Of a DNA stretch of 64,000 nt, positions 1-8,613 are shown piece after piece (the stretch's first letter is position 1; the number at the start of each line of letters is the position of its first letter). The notes below the pieces were generated by a model, which ran no database searches, was not told where the DNA came from, and was given only the letters and a program-made list of their open reading frames with translations. The position numbers and the translations under genes are program-made. Location of the stretch: positions 62,001-126,000 of the forward strand of contig NZ_LDJO01000026.1 in the NCBI RefSeq assembly GCF_001431595.1, written 5' to 3'. Source of the stretch: Stenotrophomonas acidaminiphila (lineage in GTDB: Bacteria; Pseudomonadota; Gammaproteobacteria; Xanthomonadales; Xanthomonadaceae).

Positions 1-2082
1 TATGACAGCAACGTGCCCGCCAGTTTCGGCAACTTCACCGGCGGCGTGGTCGATGCACAGACGCGCAAGGCCGGCGACGCACTCCACGGCAAGGTCTGGT
101 TGCGCATGGCGCGCTCGGCCTGGGACGAGGTCATCATTCCACGCGGCCAGGAAACCACCTGGGACCAGTCGGCCACCTTCGCCTACCAGCCCAGCTACGA
201 CAAGTACAAGTTCGGGGTGCGCCTGGAAGGCCGCACCGCCGCCGGCATCGGCATGATCGGCACGCTCACCCGCACGCGTTCGGACATCCCGCTGCGCGGT
301 TACAGCGCAGGCAACGCCAGCACGACCGATGCCAACAGCAAGACCCAGACCCGCGAGAACACCGCCGCCACCCTCAATCTGGACTGGAGTAACGGCGAAG
401 GGCTGACACTGGGCGCGAACCTGGTCCATGCGCCCACCGACGACCGCTACTTCATCATGAACGCCAGGGACGCCTGGTTCGACATAAAGCAGGGCGGCCC
501 CGTGCTCAGCCTGCGTGCCAACCTGGAACGCACCGCATGGTCGTTCAACAACACGCTCAGCTACAGCGACCTGGAAAGCTCGCGCCGCAGCCAGGTGGAC
601 TACTGGAAGGCCTGGGCCAGATCCGACGCCCACGACTGGGGCGTGAACAACAGCAGCTTCGAGGGCAGCTGGGGCAACATCGACCAGCACGACCGCAAAA
701 CCGGCTACCGGTTCGAGGCCGACCGCGCGGCCTTCGACTGGGGAGCCAGCCGTCACACGCTGCAGTTCGGCGCGTCCTACCAGCAGCGCAAGGCCGACTA
801 CGAGCGCCTGAACGACCACTTCAGCTACCTGCAGCCCTACGCCACCACCCGTTGCGCCCTCAGCAACGGCAGCGTGGACAGCGATGGCTGCTCGCTGTCT
901 CCGGTGCAGGCCTCCACCGGCACGGTCGCCGCCCCCATCCTGGTGGCCGGCCAGGGCCAGTACTTCCGCCGCCTGACCACCTACCACGCCGGCAGGTTCA
1001 GCGTCAGCGGCAACGAATGGGCCGGCTGGGTGCAGGACGACATCAGCATGGGCAACTGGAGCGTGCGTCCCGGCCTGCGCGTGGAGGACGACAACATCTG
1101 GAACCGGACCACGCTGTCGCCGCGCCTGGCCACGTCCTGGGACATCCTCGGCAATCGCGAATCGGTGCTGACCGCCGGCGTCAACCGCTACTACGGGCGC
1201 AATTTCTTCAGTTACCTGCTGCGCGAAGGCCGCGAACGCCTGACCGAGATCAAGCTGCGCACCAGCAGCAGCACCTCGTGGGACAGCGTGACCGGAACCC
1301 TGGCGACCTCGACCAACCGCATCTCCGAGGTGGACATCCCCCACACCGACGAATGGACCCTCGGCTTCGACCAGCACTGGAAGGGCTGGGACGTCAGCCT
1401 GAAATACGTCAACCGCGACAACAAGGACGAAGTGCTGCGCCAATCGGTGCGCAGCGGCGACGCCAGCGGCTACTACTCCACCAGCGTCTACCAGTACGTC
1501 AACAAGGGCCGCAGCCGGAGCAGCATCCACACCTTGAGCGCCGCCCCGGCGCAGACGCTGGACTGGCGCCGCAGCCATACCAGGCTGCAATTTGCCTTCG
1601 ACTACACCGACACCAAACGCAACTACACCGACTACCAGACCAGCTGGAGCGATGCCAGCGACGAGCGGGTCCTGTACAAGGGCGAGGCGGTGTGGCTGTA
1701 CGACCTACCCGCCAGGGACTTTGCGCGCAAGTGGACGGCACGCCTGTCCACCCAGACCCGCCTGCCGCTGGGGCAGGGCGAATTGCTGTGGAGCAATTTC
1801 CTGCGCTACCGCGCCGGCTTCCGCGACATCGTCAGGGACGGCAGCGGCAACTACAACGGCGAGAGCCTGGACGCCTACGTCGACCGCGACTACCCGCGCG
1901 CCTTCACCTTCGACAGCACCTTCGAATACACCCTGGAGCTGCCACGCGAGCAGCAGGCCTATGCCCGCGTCGAGGTCGCCAACATCCTGAACCGCGCCAA
2001 CAAGATCAGCGGCACCACCTCCAGCTCGATGTACTACGAGGCCGGCCGCAGCTTCTGGCTGGAACTGGGTTACAGGTTCTGA
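1..2082 (+). CDS. TonB-dependent outer-membrane receptor, 5' end outside window
   Basis: The reading frame is open from the first base, so the signal peptide, TonB box and most of the plug lie upstream of the window. What remains (about 693 residues) has the alternating aromatic/polar pattern of beta strands and ends in Phe (GYRF), typical of a barrel C-terminus. An early GGVVDAQTR segment resembles the plug-to-barrel junction of siderophore-type receptors. The stop is followed within 17 bp by a run of same-strand genes for a di-heme protein and a RiPP maturation system, so it is probably the first or second gene of that operon. By analogy with MbnT of methanobactin operons it could import a metal-peptide complex; the substrate is inferred from context only. 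Confidence 0.85.
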   Translation, partial: YDSNVPASFGNFTGGVVDAQTRKAGDALHGKVWLRMARSAWDEVIIPRGQETTWDQSATFAYQPSYDKYKFGVRLEGRTAAGIGMIGTLTRTRSDIPLRGYSAGNASTTDANSKTQTRENTAATLNLDWSNGEGLTLGANLVHAPTDDRYFIMNARDAWFDIKQGGPVLSLRANLERTAWSFNNTLSYSDLESSRRSQVDYWKAWARSDAHDWGVNNSSFEGSWGNIDQHDRKTGYRFEADRAAFDWGASRHTLQFGASYQQRKADYERLNDHFSYLQPYATTRCALSNGSVDSDGCSLSPVQASTGTVAAPILVAGQGQYFRRLTTYHAGRFSVSGNEWAGWVQDDISMGNWSVRPGLRVEDDNIWNRTTLSPRLATSWDILGNRESVLTAGVNRYYGRNFFSYLLREGRERLTEIKLRTSSSTSWDSVTGTLATSTNRISEVDIPHTDEWTLGFDQHWKGWDVSLKYVNRDNKDEVLRQSVRSGDASGYYSTSVYQYVNKGRSRSSIHTLSAAPAQTLDWRRSHTRLQFAFDYTDTKRNYTDYQTSWSDASDERVLYKGEAVWLYDLPARDFARKWTARLSTQTRLPLGQGELLWSNFLRYRAGFRDIVRDGSGNYNGESLDAYVDRDYPRAFTFDSTFEYTLELPREQQAYARVEVANILNRANKISGTTSSSMYYEAGRSFWLELGYRF

Positions 2083-2098
2083 CCGGGAGATGCAGACG

Positions 2099-2398
2099 AT
2101 GAGCACGCCCGCCGCGTTGCATGTCCGACCGGCCCGCATCACCGATGCGCGGATGTGGGCAGCGTTGGCGATGGTGGCATTGCAGATCGTGCTGCTGCCC
2201 CCGCCGGGCGTGTCCATTGGCACTACGCATGCCCGCAACGTGTTGGCCGGCGGCAGCCTGTTGTTGGCTGTCGCCGGCCTTCTCCCCGGGCGGGTGCCGC
2301 TTCCCTTCGCAGACAGTATCCGCTGGCCACTGCGCCAGCCGCTGATTCCAGTCTGGCCGGTGGCGGCACGCCCCTCCATGATCGCCACCGGGTTCTGA
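2099..2398 (+). CDS. Small hydrophobic protein of unknown function
   Basis: I do not recognise a family. The 99-residue product has two hydrophobic stretches (about residues 19-34 and 46-63) that could be membrane helices, and a basic, Pro-rich C-terminus. The start at 2099 is chosen over an ATG at 2090 because a GGGAG ribosome-binding site at 2085-2089 sits 9 bases before it but touches the earlier ATG. It is packed between the receptor stop and the di-heme gene with only 16 and 5 bases to spare, which argues for co-transcription. It is not MbnP, which is a larger periplasmic protein. It may not be translated; the evidence is position, ribosome-binding site and hydrophobicity only. Confidence 0.4.
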   Translation: MSTPAALHVRPARITDARMWAALAMVALQIVLLPPPGVSIGTTHARNVLAGGSLLLAVAGLLPGRVPLPFADSIRWPLRQPLIPVWPVAARPSMIATGF

Positions 2399-2403
2399 CT
2401 CGA

Positions 2404-3576
2404 ATGCCACGCATCTTTTCTCCATCACGCCTGCTGCCCGCAGTCCTGCTGTTGTGCTCGGTGGGCGGCCTGTACGTCGCCCACGCGCAAACCGGCGCCA
2501 ATGCGCCGGACGCCGCACCCACGCTGGAGCAATGCCGCCAGCGCATCGCACCGAGCGCGCCGGGCATCGATTTCGATTGCCTGCGCCGCGTCTATGCCCT
2601 GCCGGTCGCGCAATGGCCCGCGCCCCACATCGACGAGGGCGTGCAATGGCAGGAGCTGGCGCCGCTGCCGAAACACCCTCCCGAACCGGCCGACAATCCG
2701 GGTACCCCGGAAAAAATCGCACTGGGCAGGAGGCTGTTCGAGGATCCACGCCTGTCGCGCTCCGGGCAGATCGCCTGCGCCAGCTGCCACGACCGCCAGT
2801 TGGGCTGGGGCGATGGCCGCAAGGTGTCCTTCGGCCACGACCGCCAGGCCGGCAAGCGCAACGCGATGAGCGTGGCGATGGCCGCGTATGCGCATCCCCT
2901 GTTCTGGGACGGACGCGCCGCCACGCTGGAAGAACAGGCCGCGTTTCCGATCCAGGATTCCCGGGAAATGGCCTTCACCACCCGGGAACTGGAGCACCGC
3001 CTGAACCGCAGCAAGGATTACCCGGCCGAATTCGCCCGCGTGTTCGGCAGCCGCAGGATCAGCGTGCGCGAAGTAGGCCAGGCCATCGCCGCCTATGAGC
3101 GCACGCTGGTGCCACGCAACAACCGCTTCGACCGTTTCCTGGAAGGCAACCGCAACCTGCTCGGCGACCAGCAGCTGTGGGGCCTGCACCTGTTCCGCAC
3201 CCATGCGCGCTGCATGAACTGCCACAGCGGCCCGGCCCTGACCAACAACGGCTTCCACAACCTCGGCCTGCACTTCTACGGCCGTCCGCAACAGGACCTG
3301 GGCCGCTACGAAATCACCGGCGACCCCACCGACAGCGGCAAATTCCGCACCCCTTCGCTGCGCAACGTAAGCAGTACCGGACCGTGGATGCATACGGGCG
3401 GATTCACCCAGATGCGCGGTATCGTCAACATGTACAACGTCGGCATGCCGCGCCCGCAACCGAAGCCGGGCCAGGCCGACGACCCGTTGTTTCCGCAGCC
3501 GGACCCGCTGCTGAAAGTGCTGGACCTGCACAAGACCGAGCTGGAAGCCATCACCGAATTCCTGCAAAGCCTGTAG
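2404..3576 (+). CDS. Di-heme cytochrome c peroxidase / MauG-MbnH-like protein
   Basis: A 390-residue periplasmic di-heme protein. A cleavable signal peptide (hydrophobic core LLPAVLLLCSVGG, cleavage after AHA) is followed by two c-type heme sites, CASCH at residues 125-129 and CMNCH at 270-274, in the spacing of the bacterial cytochrome c peroxidase/MauG superfamily. The family segment GPWMHTGGF near the C-terminus is also present. Members either reduce H2O2 or, as in MauG and MbnH, use a high-valent di-heme centre to oxidise residues of a partner protein. Next to a DUF692/RiPP cassette and a TonB receptor, an MbnH-like role is plausible, but no MbnP partner is visible; it could lie upstream. 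The start at 2404 gives a clean signal peptide; longer in-frame versions run into the preceding gene. Confidence 0.85.
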   Translation: MPRIFSPSRLLPAVLLLCSVGGLYVAHAQTGANAPDAAPTLEQCRQRIAPSAPGIDFDCLRRVYALPVAQWPAPHIDEGVQWQELAPLPKHPPEPADNPGTPEKIALGRRLFEDPRLSRSGQIACASCHDRQLGWGDGRKVSFGHDRQAGKRNAMSVAMAAYAHPLFWDGRAATLEEQAAFPIQDSREMAFTTRELEHRLNRSKDYPAEFARVFGSRRISVREVGQAIAAYERTLVPRNNRFDRFLEGNRNLLGDQQLWGLHLFRTHARCMNCHSGPALTNNGFHNLGLHFYGRPQQDLGRYEITGDPTDSGKFRTPSLRNVSSTGPWMHTGGFTQMRGIVNMYNVGMPRPQPKPGQADDPLFPQPDPLLKVLDLHKTELEAITEFLQSL

Positions 3577-3629
3577 CCTGCCTTCGCAATTCCCTCATTC
3601 TTGCGGCCCGGCCGCACCCGGAGACTCCC

Positions 3630-3971
3630 ATGCCTGACGACACCTCGACCTCCCGCATCCTCCGCTCGGCGCTGACCGGCAGCCTCGCACTGGCCGGCTC
3701 CACCTTCGCCGCGCAGGCGCTGGCCGGCGGCTACGCACAGGATGCAGCCGCCAGCCCGCAGGCCGCCCCGGCCGTGGCGAAGAAGGCCCAGGAAGGCAAG
3801 TGCGGCGAAGGCAAGTGCGGGGCCCATGCACCCGCTACCGCTGCCACTCCTGCGGCCGCCCCGGCCCCGGCCCCGGCTCCTGCCCCTGCTGCCAACGCCA
3901 AGCCCAAGCCCAAGCCGCAGCAGGCACAGCCCGCCACGGATGCGGATGCCTCGCCACGCGCCGGGCGCTGA
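3630..3971 (+). CDS. EGKCG-motif RiPP precursor (bufferin/HvfA-like)
   Basis: A 113-residue small protein. Residues 9-36 form a hydrophobic, signal-like segment, as in bufferin precursors, which are exported. Residues 55-64 are two back-to-back EGKCG motifs, the hallmark substrate of MNIO (DUF692) enzymes, which convert the Cys residues into heterocyclic or thioamide copper-binding groups in the characterised Haemophilus HvfA and related families. The rest is low complexity: an Ala/Pro run (about 70-90) and Lys-Pro repeats (91-96). Only two Cys are present, both in the motifs. A GGAG ribosome-binding site lies upstream at 3620-3623. The modifying enzyme starts 16 bp downstream. The family call is strong; the exact modification is inferred. 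Confidence 0.85.
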   Translation: MPDDTSTSRILRSALTGSLALAGSTFAAQALAGGYAQDAAASPQAAPAVAKKAQEGKCGEGKCGAHAPATAATPAAAPAPAPAPAPAANAKPKPKPQQAQPATDADASPRAGR

Positions 3972-3987
3972 CGTTACGGCCTTCGGC

Positions 3988-4836
3988 ATGCCGGCCCCCG
4001 CCTCCTCCCTGCCTGCCGCATCGGCCGGACTCGGCCTGCGGCGGGACCTGCTGGCGGAGCTGGCCGCAGCGCCCGATGGCGCCTTCGATTTCCTCGAATG
4101 CGCGCCCGACAACTGGGTCGGCATCGGTGGGCCAGCGGGCGAGGCACTGGCCGCGCTGGCCGCCCGTCATCCGCTGACCTGCCACGGCCTGTCGCTGTCG
4201 CTGGGCGGGCCGGAACCGCTGGACCGGGAGTTCCTCGCCCGCACCCGTGCTTTCCTCGACCGCCACCGCGTACGCCACTACAGCGAGCACCTGAGCTACT
4301 GCACCGACGAAGGCCACCTGTACGACCTGCTGCCGCTGCCCTTCACCGAAGCGGCGGTGCGCCACGTGGCCGCACGCATCGGCCAGGCCCAGGACCTGCT
4401 GGGGCGGCGCATCGCCGTGGAGAACATCGCCTACTACGCCGCCCCTTGGCGCGACATGGACGAGGCCGATTTCATCAATGCGGTGCTCGATGCAGCCGAC
4501 TGCGACCTGCTTCTGGACGTCAACAACGTGCAGGTCAACGCCGTCAATCACGGCTATGACGCCGCCGGTTTCATCGCGCGCATGCCCTCCCGGCGGGTCG
4601 CGGGCTACCACGTCGCCGGGCATCTGGATGTCGCGCCGGATCTGAAGGTAGACACCCACGGCAGCGCGGTGAGCGAGCCGGTCTGGGGGTTGCTGGCGCT
4701 GGCCTTCGATCTCCACGGCGTACGCCCCACCCTGCTGGAGCGCGACTTTGGTTTTCCGCCGCTGCCCGAGCTGCTGGACGAAGTGGCGCACATCCGCCGC
4801 ATCCAGGCCGCCGCCACACCCGGACGGCCGCGATGA
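3988..4836 (+). CDS. DUF692 multinuclear iron oxidase (MNIO), RiPP maturase
   Basis: A 282-residue TIM-barrel protein of the DUF692 family, which includes MbnB, BufB and HvfB. Family motifs appear in order: [59 protein letters not shown] and LLERD. The His, Glu, Asp and Asn residues in these motifs are those that hold the two- or three-iron cluster. The enzyme is expected to oxidise the Cys residues of the upstream EGKCG precursor using O2. The ATG at 3988 begins the conserved region at the usual distance; the open frame extends further upstream but only over the precursor gene in another frame. Its stop overlaps the next start (ATGA at 4833-4836), so it is translationally coupled to its partner. 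Confidence 0.93.
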   Translation: MPAPASSLPAASAGLGLRRDLLAELAAAPDGAFDFLECAPDNWVGIGGPAGEALAALAARHPLTCHGLSLSLGGPEPLDREFLARTRAFLDRHRVRHYSEHLSYCTDEGHLYDLLPLPFTEAAVRHVAARIGQAQDLLGRRIAVENIAYYAAPWRDMDEADFINAVLDAADCDLLLDVNNVQVNAVNHGYDAAGFIARMPSRRVAGYHVAGHLDVAPDLKVDTHGSAVSEPVWGLLALAFDLHGVRPTLLERDFGFPPLPELLDEVAHIRRIQAAATPGRPR

Positions 4837-5594
4837 ACCAGGACACGTTGCGCCGGCAGCAGTTGCAGTTCGCCCACCATCTCCGCGACCCGGACCATGC
4901 GCCGCCACCGCCCGGCATCGAGGCGCGCCGGCTGGCGCTGTACCGCGAGCTGGTCCTCGGCAACCTGCAACGCATGCTGGACGCCGCCTTCCCCGTCTGC
5001 CGGACCCTGCTCGGGGAAAACGCATGGCAGGGCCGGGTACGCCACTTCCATGCCCGGCACCGCTGCCAGAGCCCGCTGTTCGCCCGCATCCCGTCCGAAT
5101 TCGTCACCTACCTGCAGACCCCGCAAGCCGAAGCACCTGCCTGGCTGGTCGAACTGGCGCACTACGAAACAGTCGAACTGACCCTGCAGACCGCCGACGA
5201 CCCGGCGCCGGCGCACCTCGCGGAGGGGGACCTGCAGACCGGCACCCCCGTGCTGTCGCCCTGGCTGCGCGCGCTGGCCTACCGCTGGCCGGTGCATCGC
5301 CTCGGCGGAGACCGGCTGCCCGAGGACACGCCCCCGGCCATGCCGACACTGCTGCTGGTGTGGCGTGCGCCAACCGGCGAGGTGTGTTTCGCCGAGCTCA
5401 GCCCGGCCAGCTTCCGCCTGCTGGAATGGCTGGCACAGCCACGACCGCCGAGCGCGGCCGAAGCACTTGCCCGGTTGGCCGGTGAAACCGCCGCGCCCGA
5501 TCCCGCCGCATTCATGGCAACCGGGTACGACCTGCTGCGGCACTGGCGGCAGCAAGGCGTCGTTCTCGGCATCCGGCCCGACCAGGCAGATTGA
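4833..5594 (+). CDS. HvfC/BufC-like DUF2063 partner protein of the MNIO
   Basis: A 253-residue protein matching the HvfC family (DUF2063, formerly annotated as a putative DNA-binding domain). The N-terminal helical domain carries the family pattern [30 protein letters not shown]. The middle reads [16 protein letters not shown] (here [15 protein letters not shown]), and the C-terminal part ([20 protein letters not shown]) resembles the winged-helix-like RiPP recognition region. In known systems this partner presents the precursor to the MNIO enzyme rather than binding DNA. The 4-base overlap with the MNIO gene supports a complex. It is the last gene of the cassette; no DoxX-like HvfD/BufD follows, because the next gene is convergent. 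Confidence 0.85.
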   Translation: MNQDTLRRQQLQFAHHLRDPDHAPPPPGIEARRLALYRELVLGNLQRMLDAAFPVCRTLLGENAWQGRVRHFHARHRCQSPLFARIPSEFVTYLQTPQAEAPAWLVELAHYETVELTLQTADDPAPAHLAEGDLQTGTPVLSPWLRALAYRWPVHRLGGDRLPEDTPPAMPTLLLVWRAPTGEVCFAELSPASFRLLEWLAQPRPPSAAEALARLAGETAAPDPAAFMATGYDLLRHWRQQGVVLGIRPDQAD

Positions 5595-5739
5595 CCGGCG
5601 CGGGTTTCGGCGCCGCGGGCGCCTTCGTCATCCGCACGGCAGGGTGAAGCGCAGGAGGTGCCCGCACAGATCCGCCCGGAACGGTCACGACCTGGTGGAC
5701 AGGCATGCTTGTCGCCGCGGCAACGCTGCGTGCCGCGCT

Positions 5740-6486
5740 TCAGCGCAGGAAGAACTCCACCGGCACTTCCAGTTCCACCGGGTCGGGCAGCGAAGCCGGC
5801 GGCGCTGGCAGCGGCTGCGCGCGATGGAAGGTCTGCAATGCCTCCTCGTCGAGGGACGCATGACCGCTGCTGCGTTGCAATGCCACCGACAACACCCGCC
5901 CCTGCCGGTCGATGCGCACGTGCACGTAGGCCACCCCTTGCTGCCGCGCGACCTGTGCCGCGCGCGGATAGTGGCGGAACCGCTCCAGCCGGGCCAGCAC
6001 ATCGCCGGTCCAGTTCGCCTGCGTTCTGCCGGCATGGCGCGGCGCCGGCGGCAGCGAGGGTGCGGGCGGCGCGGCCTGCTGGCTGCGTTCGGCGGTTTCG
6101 TCCGGCGACGCGGGCGATGAGGACGGCTCCGGTATCGCCTCGGCAGCCATGTCGGGAAACTGCGCGGCCGCAGGTATGGCTTCGGCCAGCACCCGTTCGG
6201 AGGTCGGCGGCGCCAGCGTGGCGGAAGAGCGCGGCGGCGACGCCGTGCTGTCGGGGGTCGGCACCGGTGCCTGCAACTGCGCCACCGGTATCGCCGGGGC
6301 CGCGGGCGGCAGCAGGCTCAACTGCACCCGCACGGTCTCCTCCGCAACCTTCGCCGGCACCGGCATCCGTGCCCAGCCCCCCAACACGCCCATCGCTGCG
6401 GCCAGGTGCAGCAGCACGGTGCTTGCCGCCGCCAGCCAATGCATGCGCCGCTCATGATCGGCCAGCGTGCGTTTCGTGCGCCTCAT
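5740..6486 (-). CDS. tonB: TonB energy-transducing protein
   Basis: A 248-residue TonB family protein. A short basic N-terminus (MRRTKRTLADHERR) precedes one transmembrane helix (about residues 16-36). A Pro/Ala/Ser-rich periplasmic spacer (about 45-150) follows, then the C-terminal TonB domain (about 165-248) with FRHYPRAAQVARQQGVAYVHV, a close match to the family YPxxA..qgxxGxVxV core. The start at 6486 places the helix correctly; the open frame continues upstream to 6687 without any plausible leader. It would energise the receptors in this window. A perfect TATAAT box with an adjacent Fur box lies about 110-130 bp upstream, so iron repression is expected. Confidence 0.92.
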   Translation of the reverse strand: MRRTKRTLADHERRMHWLAAASTVLLHLAAAMGVLGGWARMPVPAKVAEETVRVQLSLLPPAAPAIPVAQLQAPVPTPDSTASPPRSSATLAPPTSERVLAEAIPAAAQFPDMAAEAIPEPSSSPASPDETAERSQQAAPPAPSLPPAPRHAGRTQANWTGDVLARLERFRHYPRAAQVARQQGVAYVHVRIDRQGRVLSVALQRSSGHASLDEEALQTFHRAQPLPAPPASLPDPVELEVPVEFFLR

Positions 6487-6591
6487 GCCGGCCCGGCCGG
6501 GCGGCGCGTTCAAGGCAGCCCCTCCCGGGCGCCTCCGGATCGGGAGGATCTCCGCTGTCGCCGGCGCCCCGTAGATCACGCCGGCCATTGT

Positions 6592-6618
6592 GAACATGAT
6601 AATCATTCTCAAATTATA
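6592..6618 (-). promoter_or_regulatory. Fur-regulated tonB promoter
   Basis: On the minus strand a perfect TATAAT (-10) lies at 6618-6613, followed directly by a 19-bp Fur box at 6610-6592. The box matches the classical consensus at 16 of 19 positions and would cover the transcription start. It reads toward tonB, leaving a leader of about 115-120 bases. No convincing gene on the plus strand is positioned to use it. Confidence 0.8.
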
Positions 6619-6928
6619 CCCGGGACACGGGCTCTCCATGCACATGCCCCAGCGCAGGCACCGCACCCTGCCGGCTGTCCGCTGCAACGGATTCCCAGGC
6701 TACCCCGCGCGCAGCGATGCCTTGCGAATCAACAGGAAAATCGCGCGCCCCCTGTCGGCAACGCCCACTCCTCATCCGAAGCGAGGCGACAGCCCCGCAA
6801 CGCCAATGGATGAGTGCCTGCAGTCCCGACTCACGCGTCCGGCCACCTTGCCGGAAACGGGAGCGCCCCTGCCCGCTCCGTACTTCGTTCAATCGCCGCC
6901 CCGGATCACCCGGAGCGCGGGGCCTGGC
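6619..6928. other. Intergenic stretch without a recognisable gene
   Basis: This lies between the tonB promoter and the stop codon of the permease gene. I see no RNA gene, repeat or convincing coding sequence. A 92-codon minus-strand frame (6614-6892) has no family resemblance, no ribosome-binding site and overlaps the promoter. Confidence 0.5.
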
Positions 6929-8536
6929 TTATCCCTCTGCCCGGGCGTCCTTGCCCCCTGCTGGCCGGAACGAGCCGAGCAGGGCCAGTACTGCCGCCAG
7001 CGCCACGTAGGCACCGGCGAACTGCCAGCTGATGCTCCGCTGCAGCCCCTGCAGTGTCCACGGCAGGTACACGCCGCCGCGCGGATCGACCGAGTGGATC
7101 AGGCCGAACAGGGTCAGCAGCGCAGCCACCAGCAACAGCGCCGAGGCGCGCCGGGGCTGCTGCTCGATCATCGCCACCAGCATGGCGATCCACAGCATCG
7201 CGGTGATGATGAAGCCGTTGCCCAGGGCGAAGATCACCGCCAGTTCCGGCAGGCCGTGGCCGTCCAGCGTTGTGGTCAGTTCCAGCAGCCGCTCCGGCGC
7301 GATCCAGCCCGGGGCCTTGATCGCCAGCAGGTAGGCCACCGAGGGCAGGAAGCCGAGCACCATCGCCGCGGCATGCCGCTTCGGCGTGGCCTCGAACGCC
7401 TGGGTGGTGATGTCGATGGCCACGTACACGATGATCGGCGCCAGTACCGCCAGCGGCAGCCACTGCACCAGCCCCGAGATCACCCCGAGCATGCCGCCGA
7501 TGCCGACGAACAGGCCGGTCAGCAGCGTGTAACCGCTGCGTGCGCCCATGTGCTTGTAGGCCGGCTGGCCGATATACGGAGTGGTCTGGGCGACGCCGCC
7601 GCAGAGCCCGGCCACCAGCGTGGCCACGGCCTCCACCAGCAGGATGTCGCGGGTGCGGTAGTCGTCGCCGGCCGCGCGTGCGCTCTCGGACACATTGATG
7701 CCGCCGACCACCATCAGCAGGCCGAACGGCAGCAGCAGCGGCAGGTAGTCCAGCGCCGCCGGCAGGCCGTCGATGAAGCCCAGCGTCGGCAGCGGCAGCA
7801 CCACCTGCGGCGGCGTCCACTGCGGCAGGGCGAAACCCGGTGCCCCCAGCCCCGCCAGTCCCAGCCCGTAGTACAGCGCGGTACCGACGACGAAGGCCAC
7901 CAGCACCCCCGGCGCGCGTACCGGCAGGCGCCCCTTGGCGACCAGCACGTACAGCAGCAGGCCCAGGGTGACGAAGCCGGCCACCGGCGAGCGCAGGGCC
8001 TCCAGCAGCGGCAGCAGTCCCATCAACACCAGCGCGATGCCGGCGATGGAGCCCAGCAGCGCGGCCCGCGGCAGCGCGCGGGTCACCGCCTCGCCGAAGA
8101 ACGACAGCACCAGCTTGAGCACGCCCATGATCACCAGCGCCGCCATGCCCAGCTGCCAGGTGGCCATCGCCGCGGCGTGCGGTTCCATGCCCTGCTGGCG
8201 GAAGCCGGCGAAGGCCGGGCCCAGCACCAGCAGCGCCATGCCGATGCTGGTCGGGGCGTCCAGCCCCAGCGGCATCGCGGTGACATCGTCGCGGCCGCTG
8301 CGCGCGGCCAGCCGCCGCGCCATCAGCGTGTACAGCAGGTTGCCCACCAGCACGCCGAAGGCGGTGCCCGGAAACATGCGCCCGAACACCACCTCGGCCG
8401 GGAACTGGAAGATGCCCACCAGCGCCATTGCGATGAAGCCGAGGATGGACAGGTTGTCGACCACCAGGCCGAAAAAGCCGTTGAGGTCGCCGGCGACGAA
8501 CCAGCGCGGGCGCGGGGCTGCGGAGTGGGGAGCCAT
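6929..8536 (-). CDS. NCS2-type nucleobase permease (xanthine/uracil/adenine family)
   Basis: A 535-residue polytopic inner-membrane protein with roughly 12-14 hydrophobic segments. Features of the NCS2/AzgA-like group include the N-terminal GDLNGFFGLVVDNLSI, an early amphipathic MPLGLDAPTSIG segment, GGINVSESARAAGDDYRTRD in the middle and GGVAQTTPYIGQPAYKHMGA, the helix-10 region that carries substrate-binding residues. It likely imports a purine or related base with protons. The ATG at 8536 gives the standard N-terminus; a GTG at 8569 is an alternative. It lies 77 bp downstream of the DUF3574 gene on the same strand, and together they are divergent from a TonB receptor. A shared substrate is an inference. 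Confidence 0.82.
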   Translation of the reverse strand: MAPHSAAPRPRWFVAGDLNGFFGLVVDNLSILGFIAMALVGIFQFPAEVVFGRMFPGTAFGVLVGNLLYTLMARRLAARSGRDDVTAMPLGLDAPTSIGMALLVLGPAFAGFRQQGMEPHAAAMATWQLGMAALVIMGVLKLVLSFFGEAVTRALPRAALLGSIAGIALVLMGLLPLLEALRSPVAGFVTLGLLLYVLVAKGRLPVRAPGVLVAFVVGTALYYGLGLAGLGAPGFALPQWTPPQVVLPLPTLGFIDGLPAALDYLPLLLPFGLLMVVGGINVSESARAAGDDYRTRDILLVEAVATLVAGLCGGVAQTTPYIGQPAYKHMGARSGYTLLTGLFVGIGGMLGVISGLVQWLPLAVLAPIIVYVAIDITTQAFEATPKRHAAAMVLGFLPSVAYLLAIKAPGWIAPERLLELTTTLDGHGLPELAVIFALGNGFIITAMLWIAMLVAMIEQQPRRASALLLVAALLTLFGLIHSVDPRGGVYLPWTLQGLQRSISWQFAGAYVALAAVLALLGSFRPAGGKDARAEG

Positions 8537-8613
8537 GGATGGACCAGCGAAAAGAAGGAGGAAAACCACTGCCGGGACGCGGGTGCCACGCCCCGGCCCG
8601 GCTCACGCGATGC

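Noticed and set aside
4833..5594. Older annotation of this family as DNA-binding protein
   Set aside because: Position next to the MNIO and EGKCG precursor, with translational coupling, fits the HvfC/BufC partner role better than transcription control.
6614..6892. 92-codon minus-strand frame upstream of tonB
   Set aside because: No ribosome-binding site, no resemblance to any family, and it overlaps the promoter and Fur box.
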